Below are positions 32,132-44,706 of a stretch of 64,000 bases of DNA, one piece after another. The notes below the pieces were generated by a model. It was not told the DNA's origin. It searched no databases and was given only the letters and a program-made list of their open reading frames with translations. Source of the stretch: Costus lasius (Eukaryota; Streptophyta; Magnoliopsida; Zingiberales; Costaceae); assembly GCA_027563935.2 (NCBI GenBank), contig JANVAS020000231.1, forward strand, positions 11,550,001-11,614,000, written 5' to 3'. Position 1 is the first letter of the stretch, and the number at the start of each line of letters is the position of its first letter. The translations under genes were made by a program, and so were the position numbers.

Positions 32132-35100
32132 ATGAACTTCAATGTGCGATCCCTACTGGAAAGGGAGAAGTTTGCTGGGCCGAACTTCTCTGACTGGTTC
32201 GGACACCTTAAGATTGTTCTTAAGGCAGAGAGGAAACTGTATGTCCTCGAGACGGCGATACCGCCTCAGCCCGCTCCGAACACCGCAAGGGCGGTTCGGG
32301 AAGCCTATGAAAAGCACGTCAATGATAGCATTGATGTCGCTTGCCTGATGCTAGCGTCTATGACGCCACCGCTGCAGCGTCAGCATGAGGATATGTCTGC
32401 TATAGACATGATAGCGAACCTCAAGATGCTGTATGCTGCACAGGCAAGGACTGAGCGCTACAATTTGACAAAGCTTTTCTTTCAGAGCAAACTGGCTGAA
32501 GGGAGCCCAGTGGGAGCTCACGTGCTCAAGATGATTGGGCACAAGGAGGCTCTAGAGAAACTGGGGCATACCATCAACCAGGAGCTTGCTGTGGATATTA
32601 TTCTGCAGTCTCTCCCGCCTTCATTCGACGCGTTCATTATTAACTTTAATATGAACAAAATCGATTGTACTCCGGCAGAGCTGCTGAATATGCTCTTGAC
32701 TACTGAGGAGACTCTGAAGGGAAAGCCTTCGACCTCTGTCTTAATGGTTCCTTCGAGGAACAAGAAGAAGGGGAAGAAGGGCAAGACCCCTGTCAAGAGC
32801 TACAGCAAGGCTCTGAAGCAGAAGGTGAAGCGGTCCAAGGAATACAGGTGTTTCCACTGTGGCCAGCTCGGTCACTGGAAAAAGGACTGTAAAGCGCTCC
32901 AAGGAGATAAGAGGGGAAGCATCGCTTCTGGCTCAGGTATATTCGTGACTGAGGTCATGTTTTCTTCTTCTATATCATGGGTGTTGGACACTGCATGTGG
33001 AGTTCACATTTGTTCAAATGTACAGGAACTCAAGAGAAGAAGGCAGGTGGGACAGCATGAGGTGGACCTACGAGTTGGAAACGGGGCACGGGTTGCTGCT
33101 GTTGCTGTAGGAGACTATTTCATTTCTTTACCATCTGGATTTGTATTGGAACTAGACAATTGTTATTTTGTTCCCAGTATTACTAAAAATATTATCTCCA
33201 TTCCTGCTCTTGTCAGGAAGGGTTTTTCCTTTGAATGCAATATTTCAAAGTGTCTTTTATCTTATGATAATATTGTTTATGCAACTGGTTCAATTAGCAA
33301 TGGATTATTCATGTTGGACATGGAGCGTTCTATACAAAATGTTGATATTAAGAAAGCCAAGTATGCTGATGACAGCACCTTGCTATGGCATAGTCGTTTA
33401 GGCCATATTAACGAGAAACGCATTAAGCGGTTGCATGATCATGGACTGCTGGGATCATTCTCTTACAAGGAGATTGATACATGCAAAGCTTGTTTGATGG
33501 GTAAAATGACGAAGTCGCCTTTTCCTCACAAAGGTCAAAGGGCTTCAGGTTTACTTGACCTTATACACAGTGATGTGTGTGGGCCATTTAGTAAACATGC
33601 CAGAGGTGGCTATCAGTACTTCATTACCTTTACTGACGATTTCAGTAGGTATGGCTATGTCTATCTGATGAGACATAAGAGTGAATCTTTTGACAAGTTC
33701 AAAGAGTTCAAGAATGAAGTACAGAATCAGCTAGGCCGAAATATCAAGGCACTTCGCTCAGATCGAGGTGGAGAATACTTGAGTCATACGTTTACTGACT
33801 ATCTGAAGGAGTGTGGGATTATCTCACAGCTCACTCCGCCAGGAACACCGCAATGGAATGGTGTGTCCGAGAGGAGAAACAGAACGTTACTTGATATGGT
33901 TCGTTCTATGATAAGTCAGGCTACTCTTCCATACTCCTTTTGGGGTTTTGCACTGGAAACAGTTGCAAAGGTACTAAACCGAGTGCCATCCAAGGCAGTT
34001 TCAAAGACGCCATATGAATTATGGTATGGGAAACAGCCAAGCTTGACATTTATCAGGATCTGGGGTTGCGAGGCTTATGTCAAAAAGCTCGCCTCTGGGA
34101 AACTAGAGAGCAGATCTGACAAATGTATCTTTGTCGGTTACCCTAAGGAGACTAAGGGTTATTATTTCTACGATCCCAAAGAGAACAAGGTATTTGTTGC
34201 TCGGACGGCCATATTTCTTGAGAAGGAGTTTCTTCTGCAAGAGGCCAGTGGGAGAGAAATAAAGCTGGATGAGAATCCAGAGGAAGGACAAAGTGCTCAA
34301 GCAGAGTTGGATGAGCCTGAGCCAGTAGATCAGGTTATTGAACAACCTGAGGCTCAGATATCACGGGAACCGCGAAGATCGGGAAGGATCCGTCGACAAC
34401 CTGAGCGTTATGACGGAGTCTACATCATTGATAATGATGAACCCCTCACTTATGCGGATGCGGTCAGTGGACCAGAGTCAGCGAGATGGCTTGAAGCTAT
34501 GCGCGCCGAGATGGACTCCATGTCAGATAACCAAGTCTGGGATTTGGTTGATCCGCCTCCGGGAGTAATCCCTATAGGCTGTAAATGGATCTTCAAGAAG
34601 AAGATTGACATGGATGGTAACGTGGTTACCTATAAAGGCAGGCTAGTTGCGAAAGGTTTCAAACAAATCTACGGGATAGATTATGATGAAACTTTCTCAC
34701 CTGTAGCCATGTTTAAGTCTATTCGGATTCTTTTCGCGATAGCGGCATATTATGATTATGAGATCTGGCAGATGGATGTGAAAACAGCTTTCCTTAATGG
34801 AAATCTGGATGAGGATGTGTATATGACACAACCTGAGGGTTTCACTAATCCATCAGATCGTCATAAGATATGCAAGTTGAAGAAGTCCATTTATGGACTT
34901 AAGCAAGCATCAAGAAGCTGGAATATTCGTTTTGATGAATCAGTCACTGAATTTGGTTTCATCAAGAACGAGGATGACCCGTGTGTGTATAAGAGGTTTA
35001 GTGGGAGCGTAATTACTTTCCTAGTCCTCTACGTCGATGACATCTTGATCATTGGAAATGACATTCCTGAAATGCATGCTGTTAAAGCATCGTTAAAGAA

Positions 35101-36012
35101 ATGTTTCCAGATGAAAGATCTAGGAGAAGCAGCCTATGTATTAGGTGTGAAGATCTACAGGGATAGATCTAAGAGGCTTCTCGGGTTGTGCCAGAGTACT
35201 TACATCGAAAAAGTCCTGGAGAGATTTCATTTAGAGAATTCTAAACGAGGATATCTTCCAGTCAGACATGGTCTGAATCTTTCGAAGAGTCAGTGTCCAC
35301 AAACACAGACTGAGAAAGATGAAATGGACAATACGCCTTATGCTTCGGCTATTGGATCCATTATGTATGCGATGTTGTGTACTCGCCCAGACGTCGCTTA
35401 CGGGTTAAGCGTGACCAGTCGTTTCCAAAGTAATCCAGGTCAGGCACACTGGATTGCAGTCAAGAACATCTTAAAATATCTGCGGAGGACCAAAGATATG
35501 TTCTTGATATATGGTGGTCAGGAAGAACTCAGTATTGAAGGATATACTGACGCTTCGTTCCAGTCTGACCAGGATGATTTCCGATCGCAATCAGGCTATG
35601 TTTTTAGCTTGAATGGAGGAGCAGTGGTGTGGAAGAGTTTCAAACAGTCAACTGTGCTGATTCCACAACAGAAGCCGAGTATGTTGCAGCCTCGGAAGCA
35701 TCCAAGGAGGCAGTGTGGATTCGTAAGTTCGTGAGAGAACTTGGTGTTGTTCCTTCGAGTGCAGATCCTTTGGTTATCTTCTGTGATAACACTGGAGCAA
35801 TCGCACAAGCAAAGGAACCACGGTCGCACCAGAAGTCCAAGCACATACAGAGACGGTTTCATTTGATCAGGGAGATCATAGATCGTGGCGAGATCAAAGT
35901 CTGCAAGGTTCATACAGATGACAATCTGGCAGACCCGCTTACCAAGCCTCTGGCGCAGCAGAAGCATGAGAAGCACTGTAATAATATGGGTTTGAGATTT
36001 CTCAACCATTAG
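32132..36012 (+). pseudogene. Element K: nearly intact Copia gag-pol polyprotein with one frameshift
   Basis: Full-length family ORF, about 1293 residues if read through. Domains by residue: gag 1-238; CCHC knuckle 239-252; aspartic protease with LDTACG near 284-289; integrase zinc site (WHSRLGH near 419, CKAC near 451); integrase catalytic D481, D544 and E580, with exactly 35 residues between the last two; RT with KTAFLNG, YGLKQASRSW and YVDD at 967-970; RNase H with GYTDASF near 1138. A single T is missing near 35655 (ACTGTGCTG where other copies have ACTGTTGCTG). This moves the last 118 or so codons, including TTEAEYVAAS and DNTGAI, into another frame. Everything upstream is open. The usual ATG at 32132 is present; an upstream spliced start is also possible. 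Confidence 0.96.
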
Positions 36013-36032
36013 ATTAAGTGCAAGTGGGAGAT
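36013..36032 (+). other. Element K polypurine tract
   Basis: ATTAAGTGCAAGTGGGAGAT between the pol stop and the 3' LTR; the plus-strand primer site. Confidence 0.86.
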
Positions 36033-37705
36033 TGTTGGGGTATGCCCTTAAGCCTAATGTTTGAGGCCTTGGGATTGTAACAGTATCATGTAATAAACGT
36101 TTATGTTTATAAAGGCATGGTTATTATTCAGTTAGCTACATTGTCTGCTGCAATATATGTTCTTCTGAATAATGTCTCAAAGCTGTTCAGCTGGGCTGAC
36201 ATGCAGTTAAGTCCTTAGTCGATGTATCTTGGTGAACATGAGACAGCCTTGATATGGTTAAGACTAATATGTGTTCTAGTCTTATAGGATGCTTCGAGCA
36301 TGGAATAAGATGTAGACTCATGGGTACATTGGATGTGCTGGACAGACCCTACTAGGATATTCAATTGTTTGTCACAATGTGAATAATCCTTGTATATGAC
36401 AAGTGGCACATTTCCTCTGACTTGAGATCACTTGTGTTTTCTAAATGATGATTGTCATTGTTTTGAGGTAGTTCAATATCATTTGAAACATAATGATTAT
36501 AGACTATCTTGGATAATGAGCTTGAGTCAGGTTAGGGCACTAGTGATAGACATAGGATTGCCGTCTCCTTGTTTAAGGAGTGTGATGTTCTAAAGGGGCC
36601 CCCTGGATGAGATGATTGAGAAAGTGTATGGCCATACCCAGATGACAGTGTTCATCTGATCTAATCATGCTCATCATATTGGAGCTACAAGCTTGACACG
36701 CTTGTCCAATAAGAACATCCAGTGGCAAAGGAAGTATGCATGCCTAGTGAAGTTGATTCACACTTGTGCTGTTTTTGGGTGTAGTCTTGGAAGACTCATT
36801 TCTTTTATATCGGGAGACAGTGATGTGTTGCTAGATACCCCTCACTGATCGTGATAACGTGAGTTATCGTTACCGACATTTAAAGGAAACCCTCAGGGTC
36901 GCACAATTTGATGATATGGCTTACTTAAGTCAGATCGTGTGGACTGAATTGTTTAGGTTCAGTTTAAAGGGATTTAATCTCTGATTGTAAGTGAGATCTA
37001 GTCTGATCATGTTTGATTGATTAGGGCTTGAGATCGGTAAGCTTCGATCGAGAGAATAGATGCTAGATCGGTGAGATCAAGAGCATCAAGAGATGAACGG
37101 TCAGATCTGGAGCCTTAGGGTTTATTTGAGATCTGGACTTGATTACTTGGCTTGATTGGTTTTAAACCAAACCAAATTGAACCGGCTCATGAAATGAGCG
37201 CATGGTTCAAGGTGTGGCGACATGTTCACTTGGCGTGAACGTTGGAGCGGTGAGTGGTTGCTATTTTTAGTAACCATGATCTCCAATTAGAGTCACTCAC
37301 GTTCGAATAGAGTGCTCTCTATTCTCGCCTCTCGCTCTCATTCCTCTCGACTTCCGTGTGTGGCGACGCTTTGAAGGTTGAGGAGGTTTCGGCCAAGAGA
37401 ACATCATCTCATCTTTTCCTTTCCATTCGGCAAGACAACCTTGGAACCTTGCTAGCACAAGGAGCACCAAGGAAGAAGCACATTGTTCATCTTGTGTGCA
37501 AGACTTTGGAGAAGAGGCGCTTGCAACTTTTTCTTCCAAGGCGCCATCTTGAAATGGCTACGGTATGAACCCTTCTCTATTTGCAATCGGGTTATTATGG
37601 TTGATCATATCTCATGAAACCGATCTCAAGAAACCCTCTTCCGCTGCTTAAAATTTTAATATGCGCCATACTTATGGGTTTCGCCCCCCTTGTGGGGACC
37701 TTTCA
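36033..37705 (+). repeat. Element K 3' LTR
   Basis: 1673 bp, the same length as the 5' LTR and differing at about three positions by eye. It is followed by the AAAGT duplication at 37706-37710. Confidence 0.95.
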
Positions 37706-37710
37706 AAAGT

Positions 37711-39361
37711 ATCATGTAATAAACTATTATGTTTATAAAGGCATGGTTGTTATTCAGTTAGTTACATTGTCTGCTGCAATATATGTTCTTCTGAATAATG
37801 TCTCAAAGCTGTTCAGCTAGGCTGACAAGCAGTTAAGTCCTTAGTCGATGTATCTTGGTGAACATGAGACAGCCTTGATATGGTTAAGACTAATATGTGT
37901 TCTAATCTTATAGGATGCTTCGAGCATGGAATAAGATGTAGACTCATGGGTACATTGGATGTACTGGACAGACCCTACTAGGATATTCAATTGCTTGTCA
38001 CAATGTGAATAATCCTTGTTTGCTACAAGTGGCACATCTCCTCTGACTTGAGATCACTTGTGTTTCTAAATGATGATTGTCATTGTTTTGAGGTAGTTCA
38101 ATATCATTTGAAACATAATGATTATAGACTATCTTGGATAATGATCATGAGTCAGGTTAGGGCACTAGTGATAGACATAGGATTGCCGTCTCCTTGTTTA
38201 AGGAGTGTGGTGTTCTAAAGGGGCCCCCCCGGCTGAGATGATTGAGAAAGTGTATGGCCATACCCAGGTGACTGTGTTCATCTGATCTAATCATGCTCAT
38301 CATATTGGAGCTACAAGCTTGACACGCTTGTCCAATAAGAACATCCAGTGGCAAAGGAAATATGTATGCCTAGTGAAGCCTAGTGAAAAGGATTCACACT
38401 TGAGCTGTGTTTTGGGTGTAGTCTTGGAAGACTCTTTCCTTTATATCAGGAGATAGTGATGTGTTGCTAGATACCCCTCACTGATCGTGATAATGTAAGT
38501 TATCGTTACCGACATTTAAAGGAAACCCTCAGGGTCGCACAATTTGATGATATGGCTTACTTAAGTCAGATCGTGTGGACTGAATTGTTTCGGTTCAGTT
38601 TAAAGGGATTTAAACTCTGATTGTAAGTGAGATCTGGTCGGATCATGTTTGATTGATTAGGGCTTGAGATCGGTAAGCTTCGATCGAGAGTGTTGATGCT
38701 AGATCGATCAGATCAGAAGCATCTGGAGATGAATGGTCAGATCTAGGACCTTAGGGTCTAATTCGATTTAGACTTAATGTTTGGGCTGATTTGGTTTGGT
38801 CATTGAACCAAACATCTTGAACCGGCTCATGGGTTGAGCGCAAGGTTCAGATGGGAGAAGAGAGTTGCGCATGGTTCACTTGGTGAACGCATAACGCACG
38901 TAATCATGGCTTGCTATTTTGGGAACTCTCGGTCGGTTTTCAACGTGGGAACGTTTCCACGTTCACTTGCAACGCCTCCTCTCTATTCCTCTTGCGATTT
39001 CGCTCTTGGTAGAGAACGACTCACGGCTGGTGGCGTGAAGGTTGACGACAAGAGGATTCGGCCAAATTTTTCATCTCATCATCCCTCAAACGATCGAGGA
39101 AGCTTTGGAGCATTGCTAGCACAAACCGCCCCAAAGAAGTAGGCCTTCTTCTTCTTGTGTGCGATAGCCTTTGGAGGAGATCTCTTTTGCTTTCTTCTTC
39201 CAAGACACCATCCAAGAGATGGCGACGGTATGGATCATTCTCATATCTATCTAAGTTGATCATATGCAATAGAAAGATCTTTGAAAGCCCTTCTTCCGCT
39301 TGCAAAATTTTATGCGCCACCCTAATAGGGTTTTCGCCCCCCTCTCGAAAGGGGTCCTTCA
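37711..39361 (+). repeat. Element G 3' LTR, right piece
   Basis: Continues the LTR from 28619 after the K insertion (ATCATGTAATAAAC...), ending GGGGTCCTTCA at 39361. It is followed by CTCCT, the right target duplication of G. Confidence 0.94.
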
Positions 39362-39366
39362 CTCCT

Positions 39367-40801
39367 TGTGCTAGCAAGGTTCCAAGAAGTCTTTAACGTA
39401 TGGAAGGGATGGAGACGATTTTCCTTTCTTGGCCGAATCCTCCTCAAAGCTCCAAGCGTCGCCACACACGAAAGTGTCGAGAGGAATCATGGGTAGAGAG
39501 GCGAGAATAGAATTAATTCTCTTCGAACGTGAGAGATCTCCAAGTGGAGATCATGGTTTCTAAAAATAGAAACCACCACTCGCTCAAACGTTCACGCCAA
39601 GTGAACAAGTCGCCACCTCTTCTCCCTTTGAACCATGCGCTCATATATGAGCCGGTTCAATTTGGTTCGGCTCAAGAAACCAATCAAGCCAAGTCTTCAG
39701 TCCAGATCATATTAAACCTAAAGGTTCAAGATCTGACCGTTCATCTCTTAATGCTCCTGATCTCACCGATCTAGCATCTATTCTCTCAATCGAAGCTTAC
39801 CGATCTTAAGCCCTAATCAATCAAACATGATCAGACCAGATCTCACTTACAATCAGAGATTAAATCCCTTTAAACTGAACCAAAACAATTCAGTCCACAC
39901 GATCTGACTTAAGTAAGCCATATCATCAAATTGTGCGACCCTAAGGGTTTCCTTTAAATGTCGGTAACGATAACTAACGTTATCACGATCAGTGAGGGGT
40001 ATCTAGCAACACATCACTGTCTCCCGATATAAAGAAAAGAGTCTTCCAAGACTACACCCAAACCATAGCACAAGTGTGAATCAACTCACAAGGCATGCAT
40101 ATTTCCTTTGCCACTGGATGTTCTTATTGGACAAGCGTGTCAAGCTTGTAACTCCAATATGATGAGCATGATTAGATCAGATGAACATAGTCACCTGGGT
40201 ATGGCCATACTCTTTTCTCAATCATCTCATCCAGGGGGCCCCTTTAGAACATCACACTCCAATTAAGGAGACGGCAATCCTATGTCTATCACTAGTGCCC
40301 TAACCTGACTCAAGCTCACCATCCAAGATAGTCTATAATCATTATGTTTCAAATGATATTGAACTACCTCAAAACAATGACAATCATCATTTAGAAAACA
40401 CAAGTGATCCTAAGTCAAAGGAAATGTGCCACTTGTTGCATTGAAGGATTATTCACATTGTGACAAGCAACTGAATATCCTAGTAGGGTCTGTCCAGTAC
40501 ATCCAATGTACCCATGAGTCTGCATCTTATTCCATGCTCGAAGCATCCTATAAGATTAGAACACATATTAGTCTTAACCATATCAAGGCTGTCTCATGTT
40601 CACCAAGATATCTCGACTAAGGACTTTACAGCATGTCAGCCTAGCTGAACAGCTTTGAGACATTATTCAGAAGTACACTTATTACAGCAGACAATGTAAC
40701 AAACTGAATAACAACCATGCCTTTATAAACATAAGAGTTTATACATGATACTGTTACAATCCCAAGGCCTCAAACATTAGCCTTAAGGGCATACCCCAAC
40801 A
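39367..40801 (-). repeat. Element F 3' LTR, right piece
   Basis: Continues F's LTR after G (TGTGCTAGCAAGG...) to the outer terminus CCCCAACA. With 21386-21621 it gives 1671 bp, the family length. The PPT of F follows at 40802-40821. Confidence 0.93.
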
Positions 40802-40821
40802 ATCTCCCGCTTGCACTTAAT

Positions 40822-43800
40822 CTAATGGTTGTGAAATCTCAAACCCATATTATTACAGTGCTTCTCATGCTTCTGCTGTGCCAGAGGCTTGGTAAGCGGG
40901 TCTGCCAGATTGTCATCTATATGAACCTTGCATACTTTGATCTCACCACGATCTATGATCTCCCGGATCAAGTGAAACCGTCTCTGTATGTGCTTGGACT
41001 TCTGGTGCGACCGTGGTTCCTTTGCTTGTGCGATTGCTCCAGTGTTATCACAAAAGATAACCAAAGGATCTGCACTCGAAGGAACAACACCAAGTTCCTG
41101 AACGAACTTACGAATCCATACTGCCTCCTTGGATGCTTCCGAGGCTGCAACATACTCGGCTTCTGTTGTGGAATCAGCAACAGTTGACTGTTTGAAACTC
41201 TTTCACACCACTGCTCCTCCATTCAAGCTAAAAACATAGCCTGATTGCGATTGGAAATCATCCTGGTCAGACTGGAACGAAGCGTCAGTATATCCTTCAA
41301 TACTGAGTTCTTCCTGACCACCATATATCAAGAACATATCTTTGGTCCTCCGCAGATATTTTAAGATGTTCTTGACTGCAATCCAGTGTGCCTGACCTGG
41401 ATTACTTTGGAAACGACTGGTCACGCTTAACCCGTAAGCGACGTCTGGGCGAGTACACAACATCGCATACATAATGGACCCAATAGCCGAAGCATAAGGC
41501 GTATTGTCCATTTCATCTTTCTCAGTCTGTATTTGTGGACACTGACTCTTCGAAAGATTCAGACCATGTCTGACTGGAAGATATCCTCTTTTAGAATTCT
41601 CTAAATGAAATCTCTCCAGGACTTTATCGATGTAAGTACTCTGGCACAGCCCGAGAAGCCTCTTAGATCTATCCCTGTAGATCTTCACACCTAACACATA
41701 GGCTGCTTCTCCTAGATCTTTCATCTGAAAACATTTCCTTAACCATGCTTTAACCGCATGCATTTCAGGAATATCGTTTCCAATGATCAAGATATCATCG
41801 ACGTAGAGGACTAGGAAAGTTATCACGCTCCCACTAAACCTCTTATATACACACGGGTCATCCTCGTTCTTGATGAAACCAAATTCACTGACTGATTCAT
41901 CAAAACGAATATTCCAGCTTCTTGATGCTTGTTTAAGTCCATAAATAGACTTCTTTAACTTGCATATTTTATGACGATCTGATGGATTAGTGAAACCTTC
42001 TGGTTGTGTCATATACACATCCTCATCCAGATTTCCATTAAGGAAAGCTGTCTTCACATCCATCTGCCAGATCTCATAATCATAATATGCAGCTATCGCG
42101 AGAAGAATCCGAATAGACTTAAACATGGCCACAGGTGAGAAAGTTTCATCATAATCTATCCCGTAGATTTGTTTGAAACCTTTCGCAACCAGCCTGCCTT
42201 TATAGGTAACCACGTTACCATCCATGTCAATCTTCTTCTTGAAGATCCATTTACAGCCTATAGGGATAACTCCCGGAGGCGGATCAACCAAATCCCAAAC
42301 TTGGTTATCTAACATGGAGTCCATCTCGGCGCGCATAGCTTCAAGCCATCTCGCTGACTCCGGTCCACTGACCGCATCCGCATAAGTGAGGGGTTCATCA
42401 TTATCAACGATGTAGACTCCGTCATAGCGCTCAGGCTGTCGACGGATCCTTCCCGATCTTCGCGATTCCCGTGATATCTGAGCCTCAGATTGTTCAATAA
42501 CCTGATCTACCGGCTCAGGCTCATCCAACTGTGCTTGACTACTTTGTCCTTCTTCTGGATTCTCATCCAGTTTTATTTCTCTCCCACTGGCCTCTTGCAG
42601 AAGAAACTCCTTCTCAAGAAATATGGCCGTCCGAGCAACAAATACCTTGTTCTCTTTGGGATCGAAGAAATAATAACCCTTAGTTTCCTTAGGGTAGCCG
42701 ACAAAGATACATTTGTCAGATCTGCTCTCTAGTTTCCCAGAGGCGAGCTTTTTGACATAAGCCTCGCAGCCCCAGATCCTGATAAATGTTAAGCTCGGCT
42801 GTTTCCCATACCATAACTCATATGGAGTTTTTGAAACTGCCTTGGATGGCACTCGGTTTAGTACCTTTGCAGCTGTCTCCAGTGCAAATCCCCAAAAGGA
42901 ATATGGAAGAGTAGCCTGACTCATCATAGAACGAACCATATCAAGTAACGTTCTATTTCTCCTCTCGGACACACCATTCCATTGCGGTGTTCCTGGCGGA
43001 GTGAGCTGTGAGATAATCCCACACTCCTTCAGATAGTCAGTAAACGCATGACTCAAGTATTCTCCACCTCGATCAGAACGAAGTGCCTTGATATTTCGGC
43101 CTAGCTGATTCTGTACTTCATTCTTGAACTCTTTGAACTTGTCAAAAGATTCACTTTTATGTCTCATCAGATAGACATAACCATACCTACTGAAATCATC
43201 AGTAAAGGTAATGAAGTACTGATAGCCACCTCTGGCATGTTTACTAAATGGCCCACACACATCACTGTGTATAAGGTCAAGTAAACCTGAAGCCCTTTGA
43301 CCTTTGTTAGGAAAAGGTGACTTCGTCATTTTACCCATTAAACAAGCCTTGCATGTATCAATCTCCTCATAGGAGAATGATCCCAGCAGTCCATGATCAT
43401 GCAACCGCTTAATGCGTTTCTTGTTAATATGGCCTAAACGACTATGCCATAGCAAGGTGCTGTCATCAGCATATTTGGCTTTCTTAATATCAATATTTTG
43501 TATAGAACATTCCATGTCCAACATGAATAACCCATTGTTAATTGAACCAGTTGCATAAACAATATTATCAAAAGAAAGAACACACTTTGAAATATTGCAT
43601 TCAAAGGGAAATCCCTTCCTGACAAGAGCAGGAATGGAGATAATATTTTTAGTAATGCTGGGAACAAAATAACAATTGTTCAGTTCTAATACAATTCCAG
43701 ATGGCAAAGAGATGAAATAGTCTCCTACAGCAACAGCAGCAACCCGTGCCCCATTTCCAACTCGTAGGTCCACCTCATGCTGTCCCACCTATCTTCTTCT

Positions 43801-44706
43801 CTTGAGTTCCTGCACATTTGAACAAATGTGAACTCCACATGCAGTGTCCAACACCCATGATATAGAAGAAGAAGATATCATGACTTCAGTCACAAATATA
43901 CTTGAGCCAGAAGCGATGCTTCCCTTCTTGTCTCCTTGGAGCGCTTTACAGTCCTTTTTCCAGTGACCTAGCTGGCCACAGTGGAAACATCTGTATTCCT
44001 TTGACCGCTTAACTTTTTGCTTCAGAGCCTTGCTGTAACTCTTGACAGGGGCCTTGCCCTTCTTCCCCTTCTTCTTGTTCCTAGAAGGAACCATTAAGAT
44101 AGAGGTCGAAGGCTTTCCCTTCAGAGTTTCCTCAGTAGTCAAGAGCATATTCAGCAGCTCTGCCGGAGTACAATCGATTTTGTTCATATTAAAGTTAATA
44201 ATGAACGCATCGAAAGAGGGCGGGAGAGACTGCAGAATAATGTCTACAGCAAGCTCCTGGTTGATGGTATGCCCCAGTTTCTCTAGAGCTTCCTTGTGCC
44301 CAATCATCTTGAGCACGTGAGCTCCCACTGGGCTCCCTTCAGCCAGTTTGCTCTGAAAGAACAGCTTTGTCAGATTATAGCGTTCTGTCCTCGCCTGTGC
44401 AGCATACAGCATCTTGAGGTTTGCTATCATGTCTATAGCAGACATATCCTCATGCTGACGCTGCAGCGGTGGCGTCATAGACGCTAACATCAGGCAAGCG
44501 ACATCAATGCTATCATTGACGTGCTTTTCATAAGCTTCCCGAACCGCCCTTGCGGCGTTCGGAGCGGGCTGAGGCGGTATCGCCGTCTCGAGGACATACA
44601 GTTTCCTCTCTGCCTTAAGAACAATCTTAAGGTGTCCGAACCAGTCTGAGAAGTTCGGCCCAGCAAACTTCTCTCTTTCCAGTAGGGATCGCACATTGAA
44701 GCTCAT
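40822..44706 (-). pseudogene. Element F: Copia gag-pol with two nonsense codons
   Basis: Full-length gag-pol from ATG 44706 to the stop at 40822-40824, in one frame throughout. All domains are visible: CCHC knuckle, LDTACG protease, HHCC and DD35E integrase, RT with YVDD, and RNase H with GYTDASF and TTEAEYVAAS. Two stops interrupt it: CAG to TAG at 43789-43791, just after the protease motif, and TGG to TGA at 41203-41205 in GAVVWKSF of RNase H. Both are C:G to T:A transitions. No frameshift was noticed, so the element is one of the better-preserved copies. Confidence 0.95.

Larger units (their letters stand above)
28620..37705 (+). mobile_element. Element K: youngest, nearly intact Copia retrotransposon
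   Basis: A 9086-bp element with two 1673-bp LTRs and a perfect AAAGT duplication (28615-28619 and 37706-37710). By eye the LTRs differ at about 3 of 1673 positions (near 29350, 29869 and 30090 against their partners), the fewest in the window. It has PBS, full leader, nearly complete gag-pol and PPT. The only defect noticed in the ORF is a 1-nt deletion in the RNase H. Confidence 0.96.
21622..39361 (+). mobile_element. Element G: Copia LTR retrotransposon nested in the LTR of F
   Basis: Bounded by the CTCCT duplication at 21617-21621 and 39362-39366. The 5' LTR is 21622-23324 (1703 bp). The 3' LTR is split by K into 28568-28619 and 37711-39361, again 1703 bp in total. About 8 LTR differences were seen by eye. 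The pol gene lacks about 486 bp of RT including YVDD and has two stops. Confidence 0.94.

Noticed and set aside
32132..36012. Assigning the family to a named Copia lineage (Angela, Tork, Ale and others)
   Set aside because: This needs a domain phylogeny; motifs alone do not decide it.
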